Below, piece after piece: positions 1 to 11,417 of a stretch of DNA of 48,628 nucleotides. Below the pieces are notes generated by a model. It was not told the DNA's origin. It saw only the letters and a program-made list of their open reading frames with translations, and did not search any database. The DNA lies in NCBI RefSeq assembly GCF_008386495.1, contig NZ_VTHJ01000011.1:122023-170650 (forward strand), given 5' to 3'. Both the position numbers and the translations under genes were made by a program. The stretch is from Streptomyces tailanensis (GTDB taxonomy: Bacteria; Actinomycetota; Actinomycetes; Streptomycetales; Streptomycetaceae). Position 1 is the stretch's first letter, and every line of letters starts with the position of its first letter.

Positions 1-75
1 TGAAAAGCACGAGGCTGCGCCCCCGTGCTTTTCATCGGCCCGCGGGGCCGTGTCTTTTAGGGGCGCGGGGAACTG
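1..75. repeat. Interspersed composite repeat (two hairpins plus GC-rich arm)
   Basis: An 11-bp perfect stem, TGAAAAGCACG with its complement at 24-34, is followed by a short CGGCCC/GGGCCG hairpin and then the arm AGGGGCGCGGGGAAC. The same order of parts (AAAAG-type hairpin, CGGCCC hairpin, AGGGGCGCGGGG arm) is present at 11598-11662. The arm is related to the copies at 4722-4775, 26442-26494 and 40340-40391. It lies just beyond the stop of the leftward serine hydrolase gene, so it may also act as that gene's terminator. The element may begin before the window. Confidence 0.6.
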
Positions 76-141
76 CGCGAACAACCTCCACCCACCCGCA
101 CGGACCAACTCACCGCAGCCCCCCTTGTCTCCCAGGGGGCG

Positions 142-1779
142 TTACGCCGTCTTCGGGGCTGCCCTCATGCCGATGTACGCGCACTTCGTGCCGTCGGGCA
201 GGGTGGTGAAGACGACCGGCATCCAGTCTTCGGTGAAGGAGGCGCCGCCGCCTGCGCCGGCGAAGACTGTGTCGGTGAGGGGGACCAAGTCCATTTCCAG
301 GTCCGGGGAGTAGCCGGACATGCCGTCTACGAAGGCGTAGGTCAGGTGGGGGGTGCCGGCCTTCTCCGTGACGGTGATCAGGACGCCTTCGCGCTTGTAC
401 GTGCCCGTCCAGGGGGTGATGTCGACCGTGGGCGGGTTCTCGGCGGGGGCGAACGGGGTCGGCATCGTGACGTCGGCCAGGTCGGCGAGGAGTTCGCGCA
501 TGAGGTCGGCGTAGAGGAGACGGGAGCCGCCGCCGTTGGTGAGGAGTGCGACCGCGACACGGGCGCCGGGCACCACGCGGAGGTAGGCGTACTGGCCGAT
601 GGAGGCGCCGTCGTGGCCGAAGCCGGGGACGCCGTCCCAGTCGTAGAGGGTCCAGCCGAGGCCCCAACCGTCCGCGCTCACCGTCCACTTGTCGGGCACG
701 TCCGTCTCGCGGTGCTGCATCGCGGCGACCGAGTCGGCGCCGAGGAGCCGCGTGCCGTCAGGTGCCTTGCCGCCGTCCACGTGGAGCTTGGCCAGGCGCA
801 CCAGGTCACCGGCGGTGGCGCAGACCCGCGCGGCCGGGCCCGCGGCGCGCGGCATCAGGTCCCAGGCCGGAGCGAGCATCTGTTCCCCCTCCGGCCCGGC
901 GAGATGCCCCATCGCCGCTCGGAACGGCAGGACCTCCTCGGGGAGCGTCATGGTGTGCGTCAGGCCGAGCGGGGTCAGCAGCCGGTCCTTGAGGGCCTGG
1001 TCCCAGGTCGTGCCGGTCAGCACCTCGACGATGCGGCCGAGCACCACGTACCCGATACCGCTGTACGACACCGCCGTACCCGGCGGGCAGTCCATCGCCA
1101 CGCCCTTCGCGGCCTCGACGTACTTCGCCAGGCTGTCGTCGCCGCGCCCGGTGTCCAGGTGGAAGTCGCAGGTCAGGCCGCTGGTGTGGGAGAGCAGCAT
1201 GCGGGTCGTGATGACCTTCGTGGCCTCCGGGTCGATCGTCGCGAACTCCGGCAGGACCGATACCACCGGGGCGTCCAGGTCCAGGTCGCCGGACTCCGCC
1301 AACTGCATGATCAGGGCCGCCGTGTAGACCTTCGCGATCGAGCCGAGCTGGAAGACCGAGTCGGTGGTCGCCTCCACGCCCGTCTGGCGGTTCAGGACAC
1401 CGCTGGCCAGCTCCTGGACCTCGTCGTCCACCACGAAGGCGAGCGTCGCGCCGGGTACGTCGTGCTCCTCGCGGAGTTCGTCGAGGCGGTGCTGCCAGTG
1501 GCCGAGGTCCACACGGCGGCCGGTGGCCAGTTCGATGACGTTCGAGACGGGGGTGGTGGGGGCCGGCTCCTGTGTGGCCGTCGTCGTCGGCTGCGGCGTC
1601 GGGGCCGGGTTCGGCCTGCCGAACGTGTCCCTCGTGGCGTCCCAGGTGCCTGAGGCGCCTTCCATCTGCCATGTGCCGGTCAGACCCCAGCTGTCGCTCG
1701 CTTCCCAGCTGCCGGTCGCGATCCACGTGCGGAGGTCGTTCCACTTCGTGTTCTGCGTCTTCTGCGTCTTCTTCGACAT
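142..1779 (-). CDS. Serine hydrolase, beta-lactamase (class C / DD-peptidase) family
   Basis: The 545-residue product has the beta-lactamase-fold serine hydrolase core: SxxK nucleophile motif SIAK in SVFQLGSIAK, a second motif YSG where class C enzymes usually have YxN, and HDG (HxG) near the C-terminus. This is a large family of D-Ala peptidases and esterases, and the substrate cannot be read from sequence. The first 60 residues are unusual: Lys-rich, then a Trp-rich imperfect repeat (TGSWEAS, TGTWQME, SGTWDAT). No signal peptide or lipobox is visible, so a cytoplasmic place is likely. The start at 1779 is chosen for AAAGGAC about 7 bases upstream; an in-frame upstream extension would run through the operator at 1820-1867. 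It is probably controlled by the neighbouring TetR protein through that operator. Confidence 0.85.
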   Translation of the reverse strand: MSKKTQKTQNTKWNDLRTWIATGSWEASDSWGLTGTWQMEGASGTWDATRDTFGRPNPAPTPQPTTTATQEPAPTTPVSNVIELATGRRVDLGHWQHRLDELREEHDVPGATLAFVVDDEVQELASGVLNRQTGVEATTDSVFQLGSIAKVYTAALIMQLAESGDLDLDAPVVSVLPEFATIDPEATKVITTRMLLSHTSGLTCDFHLDTGRGDDSLAKYVEAAKGVAMDCPPGTAVSYSGIGYVVLGRIVEVLTGTTWDQALKDRLLTPLGLTHTMTLPEEVLPFRAAMGHLAGPEGEQMLAPAWDLMPRAAGPAARVCATAGDLVRLAKLHVDGGKAPDGTRLLGADSVAAMQHRETDVPDKWTVSADGWGLGWTLYDWDGVPGFGHDGASIGQYAYLRVVPGARVAVALLTNGGGSRLLYADLMRELLADLADVTMPTPFAPAENPPTVDITPWTGTYKREGVLITVTEKAGTPHLTYAFVDGMSGYSPDLEMDLVPLTDTVFAGAGGGASFTEDWMPVVFTTLPDGTKCAYIGMRAAPKTA

Positions 1780-1819
1780 GGCTTGTCCTTTGGGGGTGGG
1801 TTCGGGCGGTGGCTTCGAT

Positions 1820-1867
1820 GAACACCGTACGGAGTGCGAACACTGTTCGCAAGGCCGTACGGCGTTC
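1820..1867. promoter_or_regulatory. Nested palindromic operator, copy 1 (probable TetR site)
   Basis: An inner 17-bp palindrome TGCGAACA-C-TGTTCGCA (1835-1851) is framed by an outer pair GAACACCGTACG (1820-1831) and CGTACGGCGTTC (1856-1867); both share one centre. It lies 41-88 bases upstream of the serine hydrolase start. Copies at 2740-2786 and 48211-48259 have the same two-layer design. The adjacent TetR protein is the obvious candidate ligand; that link is inferred. Confidence 0.75.
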
Positions 1868-1880
1868 ATTGTCGGCCAAT

Positions 1881-1922
1881 GAAAAACCGTCCACGAGGGT
1901 CTCAACGCCGTGGACGGTTTTC
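1881..1922 (-). terminator. Intrinsic terminator of the TetR gene
   Basis: A perfect 14-bp stem (GAAAACCGTCCACG type, arms ending at 1881 and 1922) with a 13-14-base loop stands 22 bases beyond the leftward TetR stop codon. The TTTT-containing arm is read last on the minus strand, as in a classical rho-independent terminator. Confidence 0.75.
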
Positions 1923-1944
1923 TCATGCACAGGTCGGGGCAGCT

Positions 1945-2694
1945 TCAGCCCCGGTCCAGGCGGGCCTGGAGGCCGTCCAGGACCCAGTCGAGGCCGTAGC
2001 CGAAGTTGTCCACGAGGACCTCGTTCGAGCGGCCGCCCTCCTGTGCGGTGTAGCGCCGGCGGAGGTGCGGATAGTCGCGGGTGGCCTGTTCGACCGCCGG
2101 CCACACCTTGCGCGTCCAGTCCTCCTGACTCTGCCCGCTGCGGGCGAGCATCGTCAGCCAGGCGGCCTCACTGGTGGTCATGCCCATCACGTACGCGAAG
2201 AGGATCCGCACGACGTGGTCGGCCTGCTCCAGGTCGAAGCCCGCCTCCTCCAGCATGGCGAGCATGCCCTCCGTCAGCCGCATCGAGTTCGGGCCGAGGG
2301 AGACGCCCACCTCGCCCAGCATCGGGGCGATCCAGGGGTGGCGCAAGATTGTCGAACGAATGCCGTTCGCACAGCGGGCGGCGGCCGTACGCCAGTCCCG
2401 CGCGGCATCCGGTCCCGGCACCTCCATCTCGCCGTAGATGTGGTCCACGACCAGCTCGATCAGCTCGTCCTTGCTCGCCACGTGCGAGTACATCGAGGTC
2501 GCGCCCGCGTTCAGGCGGGTGCCGAGGCGGCGCATGCTCAGCGCGGCGGCGCCCTCCTCGTCGAGCAGCTTGACCGCCTCGGCCACGATGACGTCCCGGC
2601 TCAGCGTGGGCTGCTCACGCTTCGGGCGGCGCGGGCGGGTCCAGACGGACTGGATCACCGGGTTCACGGACTGGCTCACCGGGTTCTCGGGCAT
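1945..2694 (-). CDS. TetR/AcrR family repressor, likely regulator of the divergent MFS pump
   Basis: The 249-residue protein has an N-terminal TetR helix-turn-helix at about residues 28-75 (LSRDVIVAEAVKLLDEEG, then MRRLGTRLNAGATSMYSHV with the typical YSHV recognition-helix end). The long all-alpha ligand domain has the arrangement of the tetracycline-repressor C-terminal class. The first 20 residues are low complexity with a repeated SQSVNPVIQSV element. The start at 2694 follows GAGGAGG at good spacing; a longer reading frame to 2958 would overrun the MFS start. It is transcribed divergently from the MFS gene, the usual layout of a repressor controlling itself and an exporter. The operator at 2740-2786 sits 46-92 bases before its start. 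Confidence 0.88.
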   Translation of the reverse strand: MPENPVSQSVNPVIQSVWTRPRRPKREQPTLSRDVIVAEAVKLLDEEGAAALSMRRLGTRLNAGATSMYSHVASKDELIELVVDHIYGEMEVPGPDAARDWRTAAARCANGIRSTILRHPWIAPMLGEVGVSLGPNSMRLTEGMLAMLEEAGFDLEQADHVVRILFAYVMGMTTSEAAWLTMLARSGQSQEDWTRKVWPAVEQATRDYPHLRRRYTAQEGGRSNEVLVDNFGYGLDWVLDGLQARLDRG

Positions 2695-2739
2695 GCGGCC
2701 TCCTCGTTCTTCTTCGGGTTCAGGGTAGCGGCGCATGTG

Positions 2740-2786
2740 GACGACGTGCGGGGTTGCGAACAGTGTACGCACATCGTACGGTGTTC
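2740..2786. promoter_or_regulatory. Nested palindromic operator, copy 2
   Basis: The inner palindrome TGCGAACA-G-TGTACGCA (2755-2771) is followed by CGTACGGTGTTC (2775-2786). The left outer arm (around ACGACGTGCG, 2741-2750) is degenerate. It lies in the divergent TetR/MFS promoter region, close to the TetR start, which fits autoregulation. See copies at 1820-1867 and 48211-48259. Confidence 0.7.
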
Positions 2787-2861
2787 GGCGAGGCCGAGCG
2801 CTGCGCGAGCGAGGTGCGAGCGGGGTGCGAGCGGGGTGCGGCCAGAAACAGGGTAGATAAC

Positions 2862-2879
2862 AAACCGCGTTGCTGGTTT
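2862..2879. promoter_or_regulatory. Palindrome in the MFS promoter
   Basis: AAACC (2862-2866), 8-base spacer, GGTTT (2875-2879), about 65 bases before the MFS start. The CC-N8-GG spacing is the same as in the ARE-like sites elsewhere in the window (11418, 41656, 41864), but the arms are short. It could be a weak ARE, a second TetR site or chance. Confidence 0.35.
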
Positions 2880-2941
2880 TATTGAGTCCCGGAGCGGCAG
2901 CAGTCCGGAGCAGCCCCACACTCTGTTTGAAAGGTTTCGTC

Positions 2942-4486
2942 ATGGAAGTCGACGTCAAGGAACGTCATCCACGCCGCTGGCTGATCCTGATCGTGTTGTG
3001 CCTCAGCACGCTGGTGCTGGTCATCGACAACATGGTGCTGACGGTGGCAGTGCCGCCGATCGCGGAGGACCTCAAGGCGAGCGCCCAGGACATCCAGTGG
3101 ATCCTGGAGTCGTACATGCTGGTCTTCGCCGGTCTTCTGCTGACCGCGGGAAGCCTGTCCGACCGCTACGGGCGCCGCAAGGTGATGATCATCGGTCTGA
3201 CGGTCTTCGGCGCGGCTTCGGTACTGGCCACCTGGGCCGGCAGCGCGGAGATGCTGATCCTCGCCCGGGTGCTGATGGGTATCGGTGGTGCGCTGTTGAT
3301 GCCCAGCACGCTGTCCATCCTCATCACCGTCTTCGATGAGGACGAGCGGCCCAAGGCGATCGGTGCGTGGAGCGTGGTGGCCATGATCGGGCTCGTCGGC
3401 GGGCCCGTGTTCGGTGGAGTGCTCATCGCCCACTTCTGGTGGGGGGCCGTGTTCCTCATCAACATTCCGATCGCTGTGCTCGCGATCATTTCGGCGTTGG
3501 TGCTCATGCCGGAGTCCAAGGGGCCTTGGCGTAAGCCGGATCCCGTGGGCACGGTGCTTTCGGTGGTCGGGATGACCGCGCTCGTCTGGACGATCAATGA
3601 GTGGCCGAAGGACGGGATCACGCACCCGACGACCCTGGCTGCGGCCGTGGTTACCGTCGTGGCGCTCGTCGGCTTCGGGGTCTGGGAGACCCGGATCGAC
3701 TCGCCGATGATTCCGATCTCGCTGTTCAAGAACCGGGTGTTCACCGGGTCGAGCTTCTCGCTGGTGCTGCTGACGTTCGCCAACGGTGGGCTGATGCTGG
3801 TGCTGACCCAGTACCTCCAGTTCGTGATGGGCTACTCCCCCACCGAGACCGGGCTCGCGTTCATGCCTGCCGCCGTGGCCTCGTTGGTCTTCAACGGGGT
3901 GGGCGCCGCGTTGGCGAAGAAGATCGGGAATCGGGCGCTCGCCGTTTCCGGTCTGCTCGTCATCGCCGGGGGGTTCGCCACGTTGTCGACGTTGTCGGCG
4001 GGGGACGGGTTCGGGACGTTGGCTGTGGCGATGGTGCTGATGGGGGCGGGGGCCGGTCTTGCCATGCCGGCGGCGATCGCCGCGCTCATGGGGGCCGTGC
4101 CGGAGGAGCATGCCGGGGTCGGGTCGGCGCTCAACGACACGATTCAGCAGGCTGGGGCCGCGTTTGGGGTGGCCGTGTTGGGGGCTGTGCTGTCCAGCAC
4201 GTATACGGCTGAGATGCCGGAGGGCGCGCCTGCGGCTGCGAAGGAGTCCGTGGGGGACGGGCTGGCTGTGGCTGCGGAGAGTGGGGACGGCGGGCTTCTG
4301 GCCGCTGTGCACGATGCGTTCACCGGGGCGGTGTCCAGCAGCTTCACGGTGGGGGCTGTGGGGGTTGTGGGGGCGGCTGTGTTGGCGCTGTTCCTGATGA
4401 AGGGGGCGGGGAAGGGTGAGGCTCCCGCCGAGGCTGAGGGGGGTGTTGGGGAGGAGGTTGCGCCTGAGGTCGCCGGGGTTCGGTGA
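2942..4486 (+). CDS. MFS multidrug-type transporter, DHA2 (EmrB/QacA) family
   Basis: The 514-residue membrane protein has about 14 hydrophobic segments, the size of the 14-TM DHA2 proton-drug antiporters. Signatures: the first helix with VIDNMVLTVAVPPI and WILESYMLVFAGLLL, motif A GSLSDRYGRRKV between TM2 and TM3, and the motif-C region GGPVFGGVLI in TM5. The C-terminal tail is acidic and cytoplasmic. The start at 2942 is preferred over the in-frame 2870 because GAAAGG precedes it and the MEVDVKER leader runs into TM1. It is divergent from a TetR gene. The substrate is unknown: it could export the NRPS product and give self-resistance, but it is separated from the NRPS by the arg genes and shares its operator with a serine hydrolase, so a general efflux role is equally possible. 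Confidence 0.9.
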   Translation: MEVDVKERHPRRWLILIVLCLSTLVLVIDNMVLTVAVPPIAEDLKASAQDIQWILESYMLVFAGLLLTAGSLSDRYGRRKVMIIGLTVFGAASVLATWAGSAEMLILARVLMGIGGALLMPSTLSILITVFDEDERPKAIGAWSVVAMIGLVGGPVFGGVLIAHFWWGAVFLINIPIAVLAIISALVLMPESKGPWRKPDPVGTVLSVVGMTALVWTINEWPKDGITHPTTLAAAVVTVVALVGFGVWETRIDSPMIPISLFKNRVFTGSSFSLVLLTFANGGLMLVLTQYLQFVMGYSPTETGLAFMPAAVASLVFNGVGAALAKKIGNRALAVSGLLVIAGGFATLSTLSAGDGFGTLAVAMVLMGAGAGLAMPAAIAALMGAVPEEHAGVGSALNDTIQQAGAAFGVAVLGAVLSSTYTAEMPEGAPAAAKESVGDGLAVAAESGDGGLLAAVHDAFTGAVSSSFTVGAVGVVGAAVLALFLMKGAGKGEAPAEAEGGVGEEVAPEVAGVR

Positions 4487-4497
4487 GCTTTCGTGAG

Positions 4498-4541
4498 GAC
4501 GGCGGGGCCCTGCGGATTGGTTTCCGCGGGGTCCCGCCGTC
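4498..4541 (+). terminator. Stem-loop terminator of the MFS gene
   Basis: GACGGCGGG and CCCGCCGTC pair around further GC pairing (CCGCGG region), 12 bases after the MFS stop. It is a strong hairpin without a U-tract, common in Streptomyces. Confidence 0.65.
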
Positions 4542-4592
4542 TGTGTGTGAGAGCTCGGGGGTTCTGAGGTTTTCGCCCCCGCCGCCCCTGCC

Positions 4593-4630
4593 CTCCCCCA
4601 CTCTCGGCTTCGCTCGAGCGGGGCGACCCC
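4593..4630. repeat. Interspersed repeat containing GGCTTCGCTCGAGCGGGG
   Basis: CTCCCCCACTCTC then GGCTTCGCTCGAGCGGGG. Inverted near-identical copies lie inside the giant NRPS gene at about 15466-15500 and 15540-15570. It is an intergenic repeat also found within the inserted element at 15379-15617. Confidence 0.7.
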
Positions 4631-4721
4631 CATCATCCCCAGGGGCTGCCGCCCCTTCGACCCCGCTGCGCCTTCGAGCTCGGGTGGATGGGGTTGGGGG
4701 GCGGGTGCGGGTGAGTGGGGG

Positions 4722-4775
4722 TTGTTCGCGCCCACGCGGCGGAGCCGCAAATCGATACAGCCCCGCGCCCCTAAG
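4722..4775. repeat. Interspersed repeat (CGCCCACGCGGCGGAGCCGC family), copy A
   Basis: Contains CGCGCCCACGCGGCGGAGCC, then GCAAATCGATACAGCCCC and GCGCCCCTAA. Close copies are at 11551-11597, 26442-26494 (inside the NRPS gene) and 40340-40391 (reverse orientation). The element lies between the convergent MFS and argD genes. Confidence 0.75.
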
Positions 4776-4841
4776 GGCAGCGGCTGCGCCGCTGGCCGGC
4801 TGGGGTGCGTTGTGGGGGCGGGGCCGTGCCGGCTTCCGCCG

Positions 4842-6032
4842 TCACGTGGGCGGGGGGCCGTCGTGGTGGGTGTTCAGGATGGACGGGAGGCTTGTCAGGA
4901 ACTGGTCCGCGTCCTCGTTCGAGAGGATCAGTGGGGGTGCCAGGCGGATTACGTTCGGGGTGGCCGCGTTGACCAGGAAGCCCTTGCACTGTGCTGTTTG
5001 TTGGATTTGGGGCGCCGACGGTGTCGTCAGGACGATGCCCATGAGGAGGCCCGCGCCCCTGACTTCGGAGATCGAGGGGTGGGACAGGAACTCTATGCCT
5101 GTGCGCAGGCGTTCCCCCATGCGTTTGGCGTGGGCCAGCAGGCCCTCGTTCTCGATCGTGTCCAGGACTGCCAACGCCGCCGCGCAGACTATGGGGTTGC
5201 CGCTGAACGTGGAGCCGTGGGTGCCGGGGGCAAGGAGGTCGGCTGCCTTGTCGAAGGCCAGGGTGGCGCCTATCGGGAGGCCTCCGCCCAGGCCCTTGGC
5301 CAGGGTTACGACGTCTGCCTCTATGCCTTCTGCCTGGGCTGCGAACCAGTGCCCTGTGCGGCCTATGCCCGTTTGGATCTCGTCCAGGGCGAGAAGCGTG
5401 CCGGTGGATTTCGTTATCTCTCGGGCTGCCGTCAAATAGCCGGGTGGGGGGACTACTACTCCGTTCTCGCCCTGGATGGGTTCCAGGATCAGGAGGGCCG
5501 TGTCGTCCGTTACTGCGCTGCGTAGGGCTTCTGTGTCGCCGTAGGGGATGTAGTCCACCGGGCCGGGGAGGGGGAGGAAGGGGGCCCGTTTTGGTGGTTG
5601 GCCGGTTAGAGCCAGGGCTCCCATCGTGCGGCCGTGGAAGGCGCCCTGGGTGGAGACGATGCGGGGGCGGCCGGTCAGGCGGGCGATCTTGAAGGCGGCC
5701 TCGTTGGCCTCGGCGCCGGAGTTGGAGAAGTAGACGCGGCCGGGGCGGCCGGAGAGGGTCAGGAGGCGTTCCGCCAGGGTTACCGTCGGCTCGGCCACGA
5801 AGAAGTTGGAGATGTGGCCGAGGGTGGTGGCCTGGTCGGTGAGGGCGCGGACGAGGGCCGGGTGGGCGTGGCCCAGGGCGTTGACCGCTATGCCGGCCAG
5901 GAGGTCTATGTACTCGTTGCCCTCCGTGTCCCAGACCCGGGTGCCCTGGCCTCGTACCAGGGGGAGGCGGGGGGTGCCGAAGTTGTCCATCATGGCCGAC
6001 TGCCAGCGGCGGGTGAGGGTGCTGTGTGTCAT
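4842..6032 (-). CDS. argD: Acetylornithine aminotransferase
   Basis: The 396-residue PLP-dependent class III aminotransferase converts N-acetylglutamate semialdehyde to N-acetylornithine, the fourth step of ornithine synthesis. Visible landmarks: [15 protein letters not shown] (PLP phosphate cup), [24 protein letters not shown] with the cofactor-binding Asp, and the Schiff-base lysine in [15 protein letters not shown]. The length is normal for ArgD. Its ATG overlaps the argB stop (ATGA), so it is the last gene of argC-J-B-D. In the Streptomyces arg operons I recall, argR follows argD. Here the next gene is the convergent MFS transporter and no argR is seen. With the ornithine hydroxylase nearby, this copy may be dedicated to piperazate supply. 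Confidence 0.95.
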   Translation of the reverse strand: MTHSTLTRRWQSAMMDNFGTPRLPLVRGQGTRVWDTEGNEYIDLLAGIAVNALGHAHPALVRALTDQATTLGHISNFFVAEPTVTLAERLLTLSGRPGRVYFSNSGAEANEAAFKIARLTGRPRIVSTQGAFHGRTMGALALTGQPPKRAPFLPLPGPVDYIPYGDTEALRSAVTDDTALLILEPIQGENGVVVPPPGYLTAAREITKSTGTLLALDEIQTGIGRTGHWFAAQAEGIEADVVTLAKGLGGGLPIGATLAFDKAADLLAPGTHGSTFSGNPIVCAAALAVLDTIENEGLLAHAKRMGERLRTGIEFLSHPSISEVRGAGLLMGIVLTTPSAPQIQQTAQCKGFLVNAATPNVIRLAPPLILSNEDADQFLTSLPSILNTHHDGPPPT

Positions 6033-7020
6033 GCCACCGCCTCCAGTCGGGCGCGGGTTTCGTCGGGGACGACCATCGTGCCGATGCCCTCGTCGGTGAA
6101 GATCTCCAGGAGGATGGAGTGTTTGACCCGGCCGTCGATCACTCGGGCCGTGCGGACGCCGTTCGTCACGGCGTGGAGGCAGCCCTCCATCTTGGGGATC
6201 ATGCCGCTGGCCAGGCCGGGGAGCAGGTCGCGTAGTTCGGTGGCGGTGAGTTTGGGGATGACCTCCTCGCTGTGCGGCCAGTCGGCGTAGAGGCCCTCCA
6301 CGTCGGTGAGGATCAGCAGCATCTCGGCGCCCAGGGCTGCCGCCAGGGCTGCTGCCGCCGTGTCGGCGTTGACGTTGAAGACGCCGCCCTCGGCCGCGTC
6401 CTTGGCGTCGGAGCTGCGGGCTATGGAGGAGATGACGGGGATGCGGCCGTTGTCGATGAGGGCCTGGACGACGCCGGCGTCGACTGTGGCCACCTCGCCC
6501 ACGCGGCCTATGTCGACCGGTTTGCCGTCGACGTCCGCGTAGCACTTGACGGCCGTCATGAGGCGGGCGTCCTCGCCGGTCATGCCTACGGCGTGCGGGC
6601 CGTGTTCGTTGAGGAGGCCCACGAGTTCGCGTTGGACCTGGCCGGCCAGGACCATGCGGACGACGTCCATGGTCTCGTCGGTGGTGACGCGGAGGCCGCC
6701 GGTGAAGTGGGACTTGAGGCCGAGGCGTTCGAGCTGGGCGCTGATCTGGGGGCCGCCGCCGTGGACGACCACGGGGTTCAGGCCGGCGTGGCGCAGGAAG
6801 AGGATGTCCTGGGCGAAGGCGGCCTTGAGGGCCTGGTCGACCATGGCGTTGCCGCCGAACTTGATGACGATGGTCTTGCCCTGGTGGCGGGCCATCCACG
6901 GCAGCGCCTCGACCAGCGCGTGGGCCTTGGGCAGCGCCTTCTGTCTGCGGTCGGCGGCCTGGCCGGTGGGGGTGAGGTGGGAGTCGGTGTCGGCGTCGTC
7001 GCCGGTTCGGGTGAGTGGGG

Positions 7021-7024
<4 letters not shown>
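6029..7024 (-). CDS. argB: Acetylglutamate kinase
   Basis: The 331-residue amino-acid kinase phosphorylates N-acetylglutamate, usually the feedback-controlled step. Landmarks: [11 protein letters not shown] (N-terminal phosphate-binding glycines), [14 protein letters not shown] (substrate binding), [24 protein letters not shown] and [13 protein letters not shown]. The start is GTG at 7024, overlapping the argJ stop (GTGA). This gives about 25 extra N-terminal residues before [15 protein letters not shown], where related Streptomyces enzymes also have a variable head. An insertion [11 protein letters not shown] precedes VFNVNAD. It is translationally coupled with argJ and argD. Confidence 0.95.
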
Positions 7025-10067
<3,043 letters not shown>

Positions 10068-10068
10068 T

Positions 10069-10124
10069 CAGTCCATAGGAGTCAGTTCATAGGGGGCAGT
10101 CCATAGGGGTCGGTTCATGGGAGG
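10069..10124. repeat. Four tandem 14-bp repeats downstream of the P450 gene
   Basis: Units CAGTCCATAGGAGT, CAGTTCATAGGGGG, CAGTCCATAGGGGT and CGGTTCATGGGAGG run head to tail. They start 15 bases beyond the P450 stop. The alternating C/T at position 5 suggests growth by a 28-bp doubling. Function unknown. Confidence 0.7.
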
Positions 10125-10139
10125 AGGAGAAAGCAGGGG

Positions 10140-11369
10140 TCAGATGCGGACCGGCAGTGACACCAGGTGGATGCCGTCGCCCGGCATGGCCACGTACTCC
10201 AGTTCGTCGCGGTCTACGGCGAGGGTGAGGCCGTCGTTGCGGATCAAGAGGGTGTCGAGGACGACCTCGGCCTGGAGGCGGGCCAGGGCGGCGCCGATGC
10301 AGAAGTGGGTGCCGTGGCCGAAGGCCATGTGGCCGACGCCGCGGCCGAGTTCGCGGCCGATGTCGAGCTTGTCGGCGCCGCCCGGGAACTCGCGCGGGTC
10401 GTGGTTGACGCCCAGCAGCGCCGCCGTGACCGCCTCGCCCTGCTTGACCGGCATCCCCGCGAACTCCAGGTCCTCGGTGGCGTACAGGGGCGCGCCGATC
10501 GGGACCGGTGTGGTGAAGCGGAGCAGCTCCGGGACCGCGCGGCCCGCCAGCAGTTCGGGCTCGTCGCGCAGGCGGGCGAGCTGGTCGGGGTGGTCGAGCA
10601 GGGCGAGGATCGCGTCCGCGATGAAGTGGGCGGGCGGCATGATCCCCGTGTTGATCAGCAGCAGGAAGATCGCGATGATCTCCGTCTCTCCGAAGTCGCC
10701 CTCCTCCTGGCTAACCCGGATCAGCTCCGAGATCAGGTCGTCCGAGCGGGCCGCCGTGCGCTCCTCGATGAGCTTCTTGCAGTGCTCGACCATGCCCTTG
10801 AGGGCCGGGATGAACCGCTCCGGATCGCCGGAGATGTAGTCGCGGATCCAGCGGCAGATCTGGGGCTGGTCGGCCTCGTCCACGCCGATGAGTTCGCAGA
10901 CGCCGAAGCCGGCGAGGGGGTGGCTGAGGTCCTCCAGGAGGTCGGCCTCGCCCTTTTCCGCCATCGCCGTGTACAGGTCGTGGGTGATCTTCTCGATCTT
11001 CGGGCGGAGGGCGTTGATACGGCGAGCCGTGAAGGCTCGGGTGATGAGGGTGCGCATACGGGTGTGGTCCTCGCCGTCGGCCAGGACGAGGATGCCGAGG
11101 TAGTCGCGGTACTCCGGGGGGAGGCCGTAGGCCTCGATCATCTGGTCGGCGATGCTTGGGCCGTCCTGGCCGGGGAGTTTGGTGCTGTCCCGTACGAAGC
11201 GGGGGTCTGTCAGGGCCGCCTTGGCGTCCTCGTAGCGGGTGATGAGCCAGACCGGGGTGTCGACGTCCGGGAGCGTTACGCGGACCAGGGGGGCCTGGTC
11301 GCGCAGGCTCGTGAAGCCACCGGGGGTGCTGACGAACTTCGAGGTCAGGGAGAGGACTTCCTGCGACAT
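10140..11369 (-). CDS. Cytochrome P450 with atypical I-helix, probable peptide-tailoring enzyme
   Basis: The 409-residue bacterial P450 has the heme loop FGHGTHFCIGAALAR (Cys ligand) and the K-helix ExxR as PELLR. Oddly, the I-helix reads LLLINTGIMPPAHF. Aligned with the usual AGxETT, the acid-alcohol pair that delivers protons to the iron-bound oxygen is replaced by Met-Pro-Pro. Such enzymes often perform non-standard chemistry (coupling, desaturation, substrate-assisted hydroxylation) or act on carrier-bound substrates. The start at 11369 is preceded by GGATGGAG. It stands alone behind a perfect ARE palindrome at 11418-11443, which points to direct control by a butyrolactone/butenolide receptor. 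It probably modifies piperazate units or the peptide. A similar role is known for P450s in piperazate peptide clusters such as himastatin. Confidence 0.88.
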   Translation of the reverse strand: MSQEVLSLTSKFVSTPGGFTSLRDQAPLVRVTLPDVDTPVWLITRYEDAKAALTDPRFVRDSTKLPGQDGPSIADQMIEAYGLPPEYRDYLGILVLADGEDHTRMRTLITRAFTARRINALRPKIEKITHDLYTAMAEKGEADLLEDLSHPLAGFGVCELIGVDEADQPQICRWIRDYISGDPERFIPALKGMVEHCKKLIEERTAARSDDLISELIRVSQEEGDFGETEIIAIFLLLINTGIMPPAHFIADAILALLDHPDQLARLRDEPELLAGRAVPELLRFTTPVPIGAPLYATEDLEFAGMPVKQGEAVTAALLGVNHDPREFPGGADKLDIGRELGRGVGHMAFGHGTHFCIGAALARLQAEVVLDTLLIRNDGLTLAVDRDELEYVAMPGDGIHLVSLPVRI

Positions 11370-11417
11370 GTTGTCTCCATCCAAGGGTGGCGAGCCAGGA
11401 TCTCTATTGGACGGCTG

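Noticed and set aside
806..2104. Overlapping minus-strand frame across the serine hydrolase and TetR genes
   Set aside because: Arg/Pro/Gly-rich shadow without motifs; it overlaps two genes with clear families and ribosome sites.
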